From: CAZHVS01 sp964536015
GTDB taxonomy: Bacteria > Bacteroidota > Ignavibacteria > Ignavibacteriales > Ignavibacteriaceae
Assembly (NCBI GenBank): GCA_964536015.1
Contig: CAZHVS010000001.1
Coordinates: forward strand, 322,075 to 386,074
DNA: 64,000 nt
Direction: 5' to 3'
The position numbers and the translations under genes were made by a program. Positions 9,288 to 18,900 of the stretch are shown here, piece by piece. Every line of letters begins with the position of its first letter. Position 1 is the first letter of the stretch. The notes under the pieces were generated by a model. That model saw only the letters and a program-made list of their open reading frames with translations, was not told the origin of the DNA and ran no database searches.

Positions 9288-11705
9288 ATGAGGAATTATA
9301 TGTTAAAAAAATTTTTCTGCACATTGTTTTTTATTGGATGGGTTTCTCCTTTGTTCATTAATGCACAGGAAATTAAAGACATCATTCAACCTGTAAAAAT
9401 ATCTTTAGGTAGAACAGATACTCTTATAATTAGCGATCTATTTTATGCAAAATCCTACGATCTAAAATTTTGCGAAAACAAAAAGATTAATATTTTATTT
9501 GAACCTTCAGCAAATAAAATTATTCTTAAGCCAAAATCTGGTTTTTCTGGTATGACATTGATTGAGTTCATGTATAATGGAGTAAGTTACAATATCCCTG
9601 TTTCCACACAATCTAAAATTGAACTTATTCGGCATAAATTTGCTTACAAACCAGACGGCAAGGTTAAAAAAGTTTCGGTAGTTGGAAGTTTTAACAATTG
9701 GGATAAAGAAAGAAACCCTTTAATTGATTATGACAACAACGGAATTTATGAAACTGAAATTAATCTTGAACCCGGAAGCTATGTTTATAAATTTAATGTC
9801 GATGGACAGGAAATTCTCGATCCTTCAAATAATGAAACTGTTCCAACAGGATTTGAAACTTTTAACTCAGTCTTAAGAATATCAAGTCTTTCAAATGAAA
9901 AAAATTATCTTCATATCGACAGGTATGTAAATCTAAAAAGTTTTGCACGACTTTCATTTATTTATGAGAATAATAATCAAAAAAATAAATTAAATATAAA
10001 TGATGTTATTGCATTATGTGATAATCAAAAAATTGTTTCAAGTAAAATAAGAGTTACAGGAAACAAAATAGAACTTAATCTTTCTATGAAGGAATTGATT
10101 GGTGAAAAAACAATTCGTGTAGCAGTTACAAAAGATGGAAAGACTACAAATATTCAACAAGTGATACTTGAAAATGGAATCCCTGCTGGTAATAAAAAGA
10201 CTTTTAACTGGTATGATGCATCATTTTATTCTATTATGGTTGACAGATTTAACGATGGTGATAAAAGTAATTCTATCCCTGTAGTTCATGATTCTCTTTT
10301 TTATCAGGCTAATTATCAGGGAGGAGATTTTCAAGGGATCATAAATAAAATTGAAGAAGGATATTTCAATAATCTGGGAGTAAATGTATTATGGCTTTCA
10401 CCTGTTTATGATAATCCTAATGTTGCATTCAGAGAATATCCACCACCGCATCGATGGTATTCAGGTTATCATGGTTATTGGCCTGTCTCAGATGTTGATG
10501 TTGAAGAAAAGTTCGGAACTATGGAAAAACTGCAGGAGCTTGTTCAGAAAGCACATGAACATAACATTAAAGTAGTTCTTGATATTGTTGCTCATCATGT
10601 TCATATTGATAATCCATTGTATAAAGAGCACCCTGATTGGTTTGGTACGCTTGATCTTCCTGATGGAAGAAAAAATCTAAGACTATGGGATGAATATCGT
10701 TTAACAACCTGGTTTGAACCATATATGCCTTCATTTGATTATACTAAGTCTGATAGACCGATAAATTTTATGGCAGAAAATTGTCTCTGGTGGCTTAATA
10801 AAACCGGTGCTGATGGTTTCAGACATGATGCAGTGAAACATGTTCCTAATGAATTCTGGAGAGCATTAACCAGACATCTTAAAGAAAAGATTGAATATCC
10901 TCTAAATAAAAAAGTCTACCAGATAGGTGAAACTTTTGGTGATAATGATCTTGTCGGTTCGTATGTTAATAATGGGCAGCTTTCAGCTCAGTTTAATTTT
11001 AATTTATCATATTCTGCAATCCCAATTTTCCTTGAGAAGGATAAATCTTTTTCCACTCTTGATTTCCATATGAATAAAACTTTTGCCTCATTTGGTGTTA
11101 ATAATTTGATGGGAAATATAATGGATAGTCATGATAAGGTTCGCTTTATGGCTTATGCAGATGATGATATTGGCAAACAGGGGGTAGATACTCGTGAACT
11201 TGCATGGAATAATCCTCCGGTTGTTGATAATCCTTCAAGTTATAAAAAAGCGGGATTGTATTATGCTTTTATGTTCACTATTCCAGGACTTCCGTTTATT
11301 TATTATGGCTCCGAGTTTGGAATGACTGGAGCTGACGATCCAGATAACAGGAGAATGATGCGGTTTGGAGAGCAATTAAATGAGTATGAAAAAGCAATGT
11401 TGAAAAAAACAAGCGAAATTGTCAAGATGCGTAATTCACATCCGGCTTTACGTTATGGAGATTTTCAGACTCTTATAGCTGATAATAATATTTATGCTTA
11501 TCTCCGCACTGATATGAATGAACAGTTATTAATTGTGCTTAATAAAAGTAATGATAAGCAGAATATAAAAATAGATATTCCTAACGTGTATAATATTAGA
11601 AAAATTTTAGATATTAATTCTGGCGAAGAAATAAATTTAGAAAAAAATTCGGTTGATATTCAGATTAATGAAATTAGCTGGAGAGTTTTTAAGACAATCA
11701 AATGA
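9288..11705 (+). CDS. Exported GH13 alpha-amylase/neopullulanase with N-terminal CBM48-like domain
   Basis: An 805-residue secreted or periplasmic glycosidase with a signal peptide at about residues 1-26. A glycogen-binding-like domain near 120-210 has VVGSFNNWDKERNP and GSYVYKFNVDGQ. The GH13 (beta/alpha)8 barrel starts near 305 (DASFYSIMVDRFNDGD). Conserved regions are DIVAHHVH (from Asp432), DGFRHD with nucleophile Asp514, IGETFG with acid/base Glu548, and MDSHD with Asp616, so the catalytic triad is complete. Region I has His436 where most GH13 enzymes have Asn. A C-terminal beta domain completes the family architecture. It should cleave alpha-1,4-glucans such as starch or maltodextrin and feed the SLC45-like transporter just upstream. 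A strong AAAGGAGG precedes the ATG, inside the end of the transporter gene. There is no T9SS sorting tail. Confidence 0.92.
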   Translation: MRNYMLKKFFCTLFFIGWVSPLFINAQEIKDIIQPVKISLGRTDTLIISDLFYAKSYDLKFCENKKINILFEPSANKIILKPKSGFSGMTLIEFMYNGVSYNIPVSTQSKIELIRHKFAYKPDGKVKKVSVVGSFNNWDKERNPLIDYDNNGIYETEINLEPGSYVYKFNVDGQEILDPSNNETVPTGFETFNSVLRISSLSNEKNYLHIDRYVNLKSFARLSFIYENNNQKNKLNINDVIALCDNQKIVSSKIRVTGNKIELNLSMKELIGEKTIRVAVTKDGKTTNIQQVILENGIPAGNKKTFNWYDASFYSIMVDRFNDGDKSNSIPVVHDSLFYQANYQGGDFQGIINKIEEGYFNNLGVNVLWLSPVYDNPNVAFREYPPPHRWYSGYHGYWPVSDVDVEEKFGTMEKLQELVQKAHEHNIKVVLDIVAHHVHIDNPLYKEHPDWFGTLDLPDGRKNLRLWDEYRLTTWFEPYMPSFDYTKSDRPINFMAENCLWWLNKTGADGFRHDAVKHVPNEFWRALTRHLKEKIEYPLNKKVYQIGETFGDNDLVGSYVNNGQLSAQFNFNLSYSAIPIFLEKDKSFSTLDFHMNKTFASFGVNNLMGNIMDSHDKVRFMAYADDDIGKQGVDTRELAWNNPPVVDNPSSYKKAGLYYAFMFTIPGLPFIYYGSEFGMTGADDPDNRRMMRFGEQLNEYEKAMLKKTSEIVKMRNSHPALRYGDFQTLIADNNIYAYLRTDMNEQLLIVLNKSNDKQNIKIDIPNVYNIRKILDINSGEEINLEKNSVDIQINEISWRVFKTIK

Positions 11706-11731
11706 GTAAAAAATTAAATTAAGGAGTTACT

Positions 11732-12238
11732 ATGAAACTAATGACGAAAGCCAATCTTGAAGCAGCATTTGCTGGTGAAAGTCAGGCACATATGAAATAT
11801 TCTATCTTTGCTGAAAAGGCAGAGAGAGAAGGATTTCCAGAAGTTGCAAAATTATTTAAAGCTATTGCTTATGCTGAAAAAGTTCATGCTACAAATCATT
11901 TTCGTGTGCTTGGTGGAATCAATGATACATCTGCAAATTTAGAAGCGGCTGCTGGTGGAGAAAACTATGAAGTTGAAGAAATGTATCCCGCCTTTGATGT
12001 TGTTGCAAAACTTCAGGATGAAAAAGCTGCAGAAAAATCAATCTTATATGCTATTGAAGCTGAAAAGATTCACGAAGTCATGTATAAAAATGCAAAACAA
12101 AATATTGATGCTAAAAAGGATATTGCTAAAGCAAACGTCTATGTTTGTCCTGTTTGCGGCCATACTCATATTGGTGAAGAAGCACCTGACGAATGTCCAG
12201 TTTGTAAAGTTAAAAAAGATAAATACGTGAAATTTTAG
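11732..12238 (+). CDS. rbr: Rubrerythrin
   Basis: A 168-residue cytosolic non-haem iron protein. The N-terminal four-helix ferritin-like domain starts LEAAFAGESQAHMKYSIFAEKAE and carries the diiron ligands in ExxH-type motifs (for example AYAEKVHATNH and AIEAEKIHEVMY). The C-terminus is a rubredoxin-like Cys4 iron site, CPVCGH...CPVCK. Rubrerythrins reduce hydrogen peroxide in anaerobes and microaerophiles using electrons from rubredoxin-type donors. AAGGAG precedes the ATG and a hairpin terminator follows the stop. It lies 26 bp after the amylase gene, so read-through is possible, though no functional link is evident. Length and motifs are normal for the family. Confidence 0.97.
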   Translation: MKLMTKANLEAAFAGESQAHMKYSIFAEKAEREGFPEVAKLFKAIAYAEKVHATNHFRVLGGINDTSANLEAAAGGENYEVEEMYPAFDVVAKLQDEKAAEKSILYAIEAEKIHEVMYKNAKQNIDAKKDIAKANVYVCPVCGHTHIGEEAPDECPVCKVKKDKYVKF

Positions 12239-12269
12239 TTCACTACTGTTTATTTTTCTAAATAAAATT

Positions 12270-12298
12270 AGCTACTGGTTTTTATCAGCAGCTTTTTA
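12270..12298 (+). terminator. Rho-independent terminator after rbr
   Basis: AGCTACTG and CAGCAGCT form an 8-bp stem with one mismatch around an 8-nt loop, followed by TTTTTA. It sits between the rubrerythrin stop and the next start on the same strand. Confidence 0.6.
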
Positions 12299-12311
12299 CT
12301 CTTTATTTTTT

Positions 12312-12911
12312 ATGAATGAAACTTTATCAGAAAATATTTTGAAATCATTCAGGGCATTTGTTGAAAAGTTTATCCCAACAGAGGATAAACTTTTTCATAC
12401 TATCATCTCCAACTTTGAATACAAAAAAGTTGCACGAAAAGAATTTCTATTAGAAGCAGGCAAGACAGCCAATAAAATTTTCTTTCTATCAGAAGGTTTT
12501 GTTCGTTTCTTTCACACTAAAAATGATGGGAACGAAATAACAAGTGATTTTTATTTTGCTCCCGGCTTCATAACCTCTTTTACAAGTTTCATAACCCAAA
12601 AACCAGCTATTGTCAATATTCAGGCAATGGTTAAAATGGATGTTTTATTTATTCAGTACAAAAAATTAATGGCGTTATATGATAAAGAACATAAAGTCGA
12701 AAGATTGGGAAGATTGCTCGCCGAACAAGTTTTCATTACATCTGAAAAACATCTGTTAAGTTTTTTAAATGATTCACCCCAGGATAGATATTTATGGTTG
12801 ATGAAAGAATATCCTGAATATGTAAAAAATATTCCTTTGAATTATCTGGCTTCTTACCTTGGAATAACTGCTGAATCACTCAGCAGAATACGAAATCGTT
12901 CAGCAAAATAA
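12312..12911 (+). CDS. Crp/Fnr-family transcriptional regulator
   Basis: A 199-residue regulator with an N-terminal cyclic-nucleotide-binding-like beta roll (FEYKKVARKEFLLEAGKTANKIFFLSEGFVRFFH) and a shortened C-terminal helix-turn-helix (NIPLNYLASYLGITAESLSRIRNR). This form, with a WLMKEYPEYVKNIPL linker, is common in Bacteroidota. It lacks the N-terminal Cys cluster of FNR, so it does not bind an iron-sulphur cluster in that way; the effector is unknown. A 7-5-7 inverted repeat lies between this gene and the nitroreductase gene downstream, suggesting the regulator controls that gene. No good ribosome binding site is visible. Confidence 0.9.
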   Translation: MNETLSENILKSFRAFVEKFIPTEDKLFHTIISNFEYKKVARKEFLLEAGKTANKIFFLSEGFVRFFHTKNDGNEITSDFYFAPGFITSFTSFITQKPAIVNIQAMVKMDVLFIQYKKLMALYDKEHKVERLGRLLAEQVFITSEKHLLSFLNDSPQDRYLWLMKEYPEYVKNIPLNYLASYLGITAESLSRIRNRSAK

Positions 12912-12944
12912 TTTCTTAACTTAAGTCAAGAATTTTATCCTCGT

Positions 12945-12963
12945 GTACAAATTAGTTTTGTAC
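12945..12963. promoter_or_regulatory. GTACAAA-N5-TTTGTAC inverted repeat, candidate operator
   Basis: A perfect 7-bp inverted repeat with a 5-bp spacer (GTACAAATTAGTTTTGTAC) ends 35 bp upstream of the nitroreductase start. The Crp/Fnr gene ends just before it. The sequence differs from the classic FNR (TTGAT-N4-ATCAA) and CRP sites, so recognition by the neighbouring protein is an inference. Confidence 0.5.
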
Positions 12964-12998
12964 TGTAATTATTAATTAAAAATATTTATGAGGATAAA

Positions 12999-14075
12999 AT
13001 GAAAACAACAAGTATTCTAACACTTTCTGCACTCGTTTCAATTTTTAGTGGTTGTGGAGCAATCTCTCGGGAATATTTTTGTGAAGAATATTCTACACCA
13101 ATTGAAAAAATAATTTACTATGCTTCTTTAGCCGGTAATTCCCATAATACTCAACCTTGGTATGTTTTAATAGAAAATGATTCGGTTCTTTACATTAAAG
13201 CAGACTTTTCAAGAAAACTTCAAATCGTTGATCCGGAGGCCAGAGGATTATTTATTTCTTTTGGAGCTTTTTTAGAAAACTTAGAACTCGCTGCTGGTAG
13301 TTTTGGTTATAAAGCAGAAATTGAAATAACAGCTAAACACAAAAACGATTCAGATATTGCAACAATTCATCTAAGAAAATCCCAAAAGAGCGGGTACGAT
13401 CTAAAGCAAATTGAAAATCGCAGGACTCTTCGCACTCCATTTCAAAGCAAAAAAATATTAAATGAGCATTTAATCAATTTAATTGAAAATAAAAATTTTC
13501 AAATATTTTATTTCTCATCCTCTTCTAAAGAAGGGAAATATATTGCTGAGCAAACACTTGCAGCTTATACTCAGCAAGCACACGATGATCAGGCAAAGCA
13601 GGAATTAGCAAACTGGATACGCTTTTCAAATAGTGATGTTGAAAAAAATCGTGATGGACTTACTACTTCAGGAATGGGAATAACAGGTTTCGGTGGACTT
13701 TATGTCAGAAATTTTTATAAACCGGAAGATTCGATGAAAGATTCTTTCATTAATACTGGAATTGAAAAAACTAAGGAACAAACAGAAAATTGTGGTGGTT
13801 GGATTATAATAGTTCAGAAGGAGAATAGTCCTGAACAATGGATAAAAACAGGAAGATTATATGAGAAGCTAAATTTAGCTTGCAGAGACATGATGATTGG
13901 ATTCCATCCAATGAATCAAATGATTGAAGAAGAAAATTATGAGAAGAATGTAAATGAACAATTATCTCTGCCGGGAGTAATACAATTTGTAGCACGCATA
14001 GGTTATGTAAATGAGTATCCACAAGCAAACAGTGTGCGCAGATCTGTTATAGAAATTATTAGATACGACAAATAA
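12999..14075 (+). CDS. Acg-like nitroreductase-family protein with a lipoprotein-type leader
   Basis: A 358-residue protein resembling the Acg/Rv2032 branch of the nitroreductase fold. Recognisable parts are YYASLAGNSHNTQPWYVLIENDSVLYIKADFSRKLQIVDPEARGLFISFGAFLENLELAA near the N-terminus, ENRRTLRTPF, and a C-terminal section with RDMMIGFHPMNQMIEE. NTQPW is the conserved FMN-binding-type segment. The N-terminus (LTLSALVSIFSGCG) looks like a lipoprotein signal with Cys19 as the acylated residue, unusual for a flavin-fold protein. Acg proteins may sequester FMN rather than act as reductases. It follows a Crp/Fnr gene and a candidate operator. Enzyme activity and cofactor are not provable here. 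Confidence 0.78.
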   Translation: MKTTSILTLSALVSIFSGCGAISREYFCEEYSTPIEKIIYYASLAGNSHNTQPWYVLIENDSVLYIKADFSRKLQIVDPEARGLFISFGAFLENLELAAGSFGYKAEIEITAKHKNDSDIATIHLRKSQKSGYDLKQIENRRTLRTPFQSKKILNEHLINLIENKNFQIFYFSSSSKEGKYIAEQTLAAYTQQAHDDQAKQELANWIRFSNSDVEKNRDGLTTSGMGITGFGGLYVRNFYKPEDSMKDSFINTGIEKTKEQTENCGGWIIIVQKENSPEQWIKTGRLYEKLNLACRDMMIGFHPMNQMIEEENYEKNVNEQLSLPGVIQFVARIGYVNEYPQANSVRRSVIEIIRYDK

Positions 14076-14127
14076 AATGTCAACCCCAAGAGTATATCAC
14101 AATTATTTAGAAAGGAAAAATTAAATC

Positions 14128-14682
14128 ATGAAAAATTCGATTTTAATTATTATAGTTGTCTTAAAATCAACCCTCTTTGGACAAATCAGTGCAGATTCTT
14201 TAACAACTAAACAAACCCTGGGTACCGAGCTGGATTTACTTCCATACATAAGTGGAGGATATTATGTGTCCGCATGGTACGGAATCGATCAATTTAGGTT
14301 CAGGGCAATATTAACAAAGACCACTGTACCTCAATTTGCGGTGACTGATGGTTATTCAGATAACAAACTCAATGTATATGCATTTATAACAGATTATTTT
14401 TTTAAGAATAATTTTAATGGATTCTGGATGGGTGTCGGACTTGAGTATTGGAGTTCAATGATAACAAATAATATCGAAAATCAAACTGCATCTTATAACA
14501 ATACTGTTTTTACTTTAGGCGGAGGATATGTCTGGAAGTTTTATAAAAATTTATATTTCAATCCGTGGGCAGCTATTCATTACATCATTGGTGGAGATAA
14601 AAAAGTACAAGTTGGAAGCAGTACTTTTAAACCTAACGTGTTTACACCCGAAGCATCAATTAAAATTGGATGGTATTTTTAA
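14128..14682 (+). CDS. Small outer-membrane beta-barrel-like protein, unknown function
   Basis: I cannot assign a named family. The 184-residue product has a signal peptide (ILIIIVVLKSTLFGQ) and then alternating aromatic/polar strands typical of a small 8-strand outer-membrane barrel: GGYYVSAWYGIDQFRFRAIL, GFWMGVGLEYWSSMI, VFTLGGGYVWKFYKNLYFNPWAAIHYIIGG and the C-terminal strand ASIKIGWYF, which ends in Phe as in many outer-membrane proteins. AAGGAAAA precedes the ATG. It lies 52 bp after the nitroreductase gene and may share its transcript. Confidence 0.7.
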   Translation: MKNSILIIIVVLKSTLFGQISADSLTTKQTLGTELDLLPYISGGYYVSAWYGIDQFRFRAILTKTTVPQFAVTDGYSDNKLNVYAFITDYFFKNNFNGFWMGVGLEYWSSMITNNIENQTASYNNTVFTLGGGYVWKFYKNLYFNPWAAIHYIIGGDKKVQVGSSTFKPNVFTPEASIKIGWYF

Positions 14683-14774
14683 CAATTTTACCTGCAAGAA
14701 TTAACAAATTAGTTTGTGGAAACAGGATAACTTTATAACTTTAAAATAAAAAAAATTAATCTTTGTGAAATGAT

Positions 14775-15881
14775 ATGTTAAAAATCTTTTTTCTTATAGT
14801 AATATTTATCCACGGAATAATTCATTTATTAGGTTTTCTTAAGGGATTTCAACTTGCGGAAATAAATCAGCTAACACAAAACATTACTAAGCCGATAGGG
14901 TTGTTTTGGTTATTGGCTTTAATACTTTTCATCGCAGCCTCAATTCAATTTTTAAGTAATTATGATTTATGGGGGATTACCGTTCTGGCTGCGGTGATAC
15001 TATCGCAAATTCTAATAATTATGTCTTGGCAAGATGCTAAATATGGAACAATTCCTAATGTTTTAATATTGATTGTTGTAATTTTTAGTATAGCAATTTT
15101 TATTACAAAAAATGAATATAGAAATGCAATTCAACAAAACTTCAAAGTGAACAATGATTTATCAAGTGTTTTACTGACTGAGAGTGACATTGCTCATTTG
15201 CCTGTGCCCGTTCAGAATTATATTAAATGTAGTGGTTCTATTGGTAAACCAAAAATATCAAATTTTAAAGTAACTTTTTCTGGAGGAATAAGATCCAATG
15301 CAAATGAAGAATTTATGCAATTAAAATCTGAACAATATAATTTCATTAAAAATCCTGCCCGATTGTTTTACATTGAAGCAAAAAAGATGAACATTCCTGC
15401 AATCGGACTTCACATTTATCAGGACAAAAAAGCAATATTTAAGATTAAGATTTTAGGACTTTTTACGGTAGTTGATGCTTTTGGAGATAAAATGGATCAG
15501 GGCGAAACAGTTACTTTATTTAATGATATGTGTTGTGTTGCTCCTGCATCATTAATAGATAATAGGATTAATTGGCAGACAATTGATAGTCTTTCAGTAA
15601 AAGCTGTATTTACAAATGGTAGTATTTCAGTTTCGGCAATTTTATATTTTAATGAAAGGGGAGAATTAGTAAACTTTATAAGTAATGACAGATACGATAC
15701 AGATGGGAAAAAGTATAAGAATTATCCTTGGTCAACTCCTATTCTAGCTTATAAAAATATAAATGGATATCATCTCCCTTCACGCGCCAAATTAATTTAT
15801 TCAAGAGAAGATGGAGAGTTTGTCTATGGCGATTTTAAATTGCAAGATGTAAAATATAATTTATCTCAGTATGAAGATTAA
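14775..15881 (+). CDS. Membrane protein with a C-terminal DUF6544-like domain
   Basis: A 368-residue protein. The first 120 residues hold about four hydrophobic helices (IFFLIVIFIHGIIHLLGFLKGF, the next near LFWLLALILFIAASI, then GITVLAAVILSQILIIM and NVLILIVVIFSIAIFI). The soluble remainder starts with DIAHLPVPVQNYIKCSGSIGKPKI and contains KNPARLFYIEAKKM and a CCVAPASLIDNRINW segment, which I recognise as the uncharacterised DUF6544 (DUF6920) domain. Beta-rich lipoprotein-carrier-like folding of that domain is plausible but not demonstrated. It is probably anchored in the inner membrane. A hairpin downstream separates it from the convergent BNR gene. Confidence 0.72.
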   Translation: MLKIFFLIVIFIHGIIHLLGFLKGFQLAEINQLTQNITKPIGLFWLLALILFIAASIQFLSNYDLWGITVLAAVILSQILIIMSWQDAKYGTIPNVLILIVVIFSIAIFITKNEYRNAIQQNFKVNNDLSSVLLTESDIAHLPVPVQNYIKCSGSIGKPKISNFKVTFSGGIRSNANEEFMQLKSEQYNFIKNPARLFYIEAKKMNIPAIGLHIYQDKKAIFKIKILGLFTVVDAFGDKMDQGETVTLFNDMCCVAPASLIDNRINWQTIDSLSVKAVFTNGSISVSAILYFNERGELVNFISNDRYDTDGKKYKNYPWSTPILAYKNINGYHLPSRAKLIYSREDGEFVYGDFKLQDVKYNLSQYED

Positions 15882-15916
15882 TTAATCAAATTTTCCAGTC
15901 ATTAGTTCATAAAATT

Positions 15917-15946
15917 TATAAAAAAACCGTAGGTGAATCCGGTTTT
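15917..15946 (-). terminator. Terminator between convergent genes
   Basis: AAAACCG and CGGTTTT pair over a 10-nt loop. On the minus strand the stem runs into seven T residues, so it mainly ends the BNR-repeat gene; on the plus strand the tail is AT-rich and it may also work for the gene ending at 15881. Confidence 0.65.
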
Positions 15947-15951
15947 AATAT

Positions 15952-18900
15952 TTATTTAATTTCTGGCAGCCTGCCTGGTGTCCAGGGAGCTTTTAATTTT
16001 TCCAATTCATTCTCAATTGATTTAATGTCCACATTATAAATTCTTTTTAATTTTTCAAGAACAGGAGGGAATTCTTCCATTAAAATATTATAAGCTGTGA
16101 TTTCATTTTGCGTTAGGTTAGAAGTTGCTCTCCAATGCGTATAAATTAAATTTTCCAACCTGTCATTTATTGTTGGTAGATGAGGTGGATTTTCTTCATA
16201 ACTTGGTTTTGCGGATTTATAATCAAACATTCCCAAAAGATCATCAAGATCGTTGGAAATTTTTTCTGTTTGTTTTAGTAAATCATAATTTGCTGTTGGT
16301 GTATTGATGATTGTCTGTTTAATATATTCAGTGCGATTAATAAGGTCTTTTAAAAAGTTATATGCTGCATCAATATTTCGTTGTAAATCAGCAGCTTTTT
16401 TCTGGAATGCTACTAGTTCTTTTAAATCATCAGATGGTAAAGTTGTATTGCGTAATAATATAGTTTTAAATTCAACCGGAGCAACCAACTCCTTTAAGCC
16501 ATTTCTATTAATAAGTGACAAAGAAACTTTATAATTACCGGGTAGTGATAAAGTGCCACTAAGTGTTTTTTCAGTTGGGTTAAATTTGTCTTTAATTTTA
16601 ACTGGTGAAATTCCACTGTAAGTTAAATCCCAATAAATTCTATTAATTCCTTCTTTTGCATTAGTAGTAATTTTTCTAACAACGTTTCCATTTTCATCGT
16701 AAATAGAAAAAAGTAAATAGGGAGGAAGTTCTCTTTCTTCAGCAATTCTAATTGAATCTGTCACTTGCGGAATTGGCTTTCCATCTTTGAACAATTCCTT
16801 CTCTTTTTCTTTTCGGATTTCTCTCATAGTTTTTGGTACTTCTTTAAGATAGTAAGTAAAACAAGTACCAAATTCTGGATTGGGAGCTTTATAAAAAGTT
16901 GAACCCTGCGCAGTTCCATCCCAGGAGGGTACATACATTAAAGCATCTTTAACAGGGAATATGTATGCATCTTTTGAGAACAATTCTTTATTTGCTATTC
17001 TTAAAGGTGAATAATCATCAAGTACATAAAATCCTCTTCCAAAAGTAGCAATTACAAGATCACTTTCTCTTTTTTGAATCACCATATCTCTCACTTGTAT
17101 AGTTGGTAATCCATTCTTTAGTTGAGTCCAATTTTCTCCTCCATTTGTTGTAAAGAATACTCCAAACTCAGTTCCAACAAATAACAGAGAAGGATTAATA
17201 AAATCCTGTTCAATCGTATGAACCGTTCCATTTGCTGGTAAATTTCCTGCAATTGATTTCCATGTTTTCCCTTTATCTTCACTTTTTAGTAGATAAGGTT
17301 TAAAGTCATCACGTAGAATATTATCAAAACTTGCATATACAACATTTTCATTGAACTTATCTGCTAAGATGTCGCTCACATAAGTATATTCGGGAACTCC
17401 TGGAAATTTATCAATCTTACGCCAGGTTTTTGCATCTTCACTTACTTGAATTAATCCATCATCAGTTCCGGCATAAAGAAGATTTTCTTTCAGTGGAGAT
17501 TCGGTTAATGAAATTATTATTCCATACAACGAGGTTGAATAATCTTTTCTTACTGCATCAGTACTCCAGTATTTATCCATCACAGGCCAGGTGTTTCTAT
17601 CTATTTGTGCTGTTAAATCTTCACTAATCACTTGCCACGTATTGCCTCTGTCATCGCTTCGAAAAACTTTATTTGCCGAACAGTAGAGCCTGGTGTTTTT
17701 ATGTGGACTAATGAATAGAGGAGTATTCCAATTCCATCTATAAGTAAGTTCATCTTTTCCCGGTTCAGGTCTAATGCTTAACATTTCTCCGCTTTGTCTG
17801 TCATATCTGACCATGTTTCCATATTGAGCTTCAGCATAAATAATATTAGGATTTTCCGGATCAATGGCAGTCCAAAATCCATCTCCACCATTAGTTATAA
17901 ACCAATCACTGTTGTATATTCCACTGCTTCTAATTGTTCTTGATGGTCCACCCATGCTATTGTTATCCTGTGTCCCACCATAAACATAATAGAAAGGGAA
18001 AGTATTATCTACATTTACTCTATAAAATTGAGTTACAGGAAGATTTTCTTTGAAATCATAAGTTTCTCCTTCATCAAAAGTTTCGTAGACTCCACCATCA
18101 CCACCAATAAGGAAATGTTTGGTATCAGTTGGATCAATCCATAATGCATGGTCATCAACGTGTCTACCATTGTTTGAAAGTCTTGTCCAAGTTTTTCCAC
18201 CATCTTTTGTAACGTGAGAAATAGTTTCAACAGAATAAACTTTGTTTACATCTTTAGGATCACAAAAAATTTCATTATAGTATTGCCCTTGCTCTGTATG
18301 GTCGCTCATTTTTTCCCAGCTTGCGCCACGGTTAGTTGTTCTGAAAAATCCTCCTTGTTTATCAGCTGCTTCAACAATAAGATAAACAATATCGGGATTA
18401 ACAGTAGAAATATCAATTCCCATTCCTCCAATATCTACAGATGGAAGACCACTCATAATTTTTTCCCAGGTTTGCCCAGCATCAGTAGATTTATAGACCG
18501 CAGATTCTGGTCCACCTCCAATTTTAGTAAACACGTGTCTTCTTCTCTGTTCAGAAGTAGCATAAAGCACATCAGGATTTCTAGGATCGAAAATGATATT
18601 ATTTACTCCGGTGTTTTCACTTATCTCAAGAATTTTTTTCCACGTTTTTCCTCCATCGGTAGTTTTGTAAAGCCCTCTGTCACCACCTGGTCCCCAAACA
18701 GAACCTTCGGCAGCAACATAAACAACATCGGAATTTCTTGGATCAATAACAATTCCTCCAATTTGTCGTGAATCTTTTAATCCCATATTTTTCCATGATT
18801 TTCCACCATCAATAGATTTATAAACACCATCACCATAACCTAGTGAACGTTGATGATTATTTTCTCCTGTTCCAACCCATACAACGCTTGGATTTGTTGG

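Noticed and set aside
14683..14774. Possible hairpin (CCTG...CAGG) between two envelope genes
   Set aside because: The arms are 4 bp and widely spaced, with no T run.
18214..18771. 185-codon open frame on the plus strand
   Set aside because: It is antisense to the repeat-rich BNR gene; its low-complexity Ser/Asn composition reflects the reversed Asp-box repeats, and there is no ribosome binding site.
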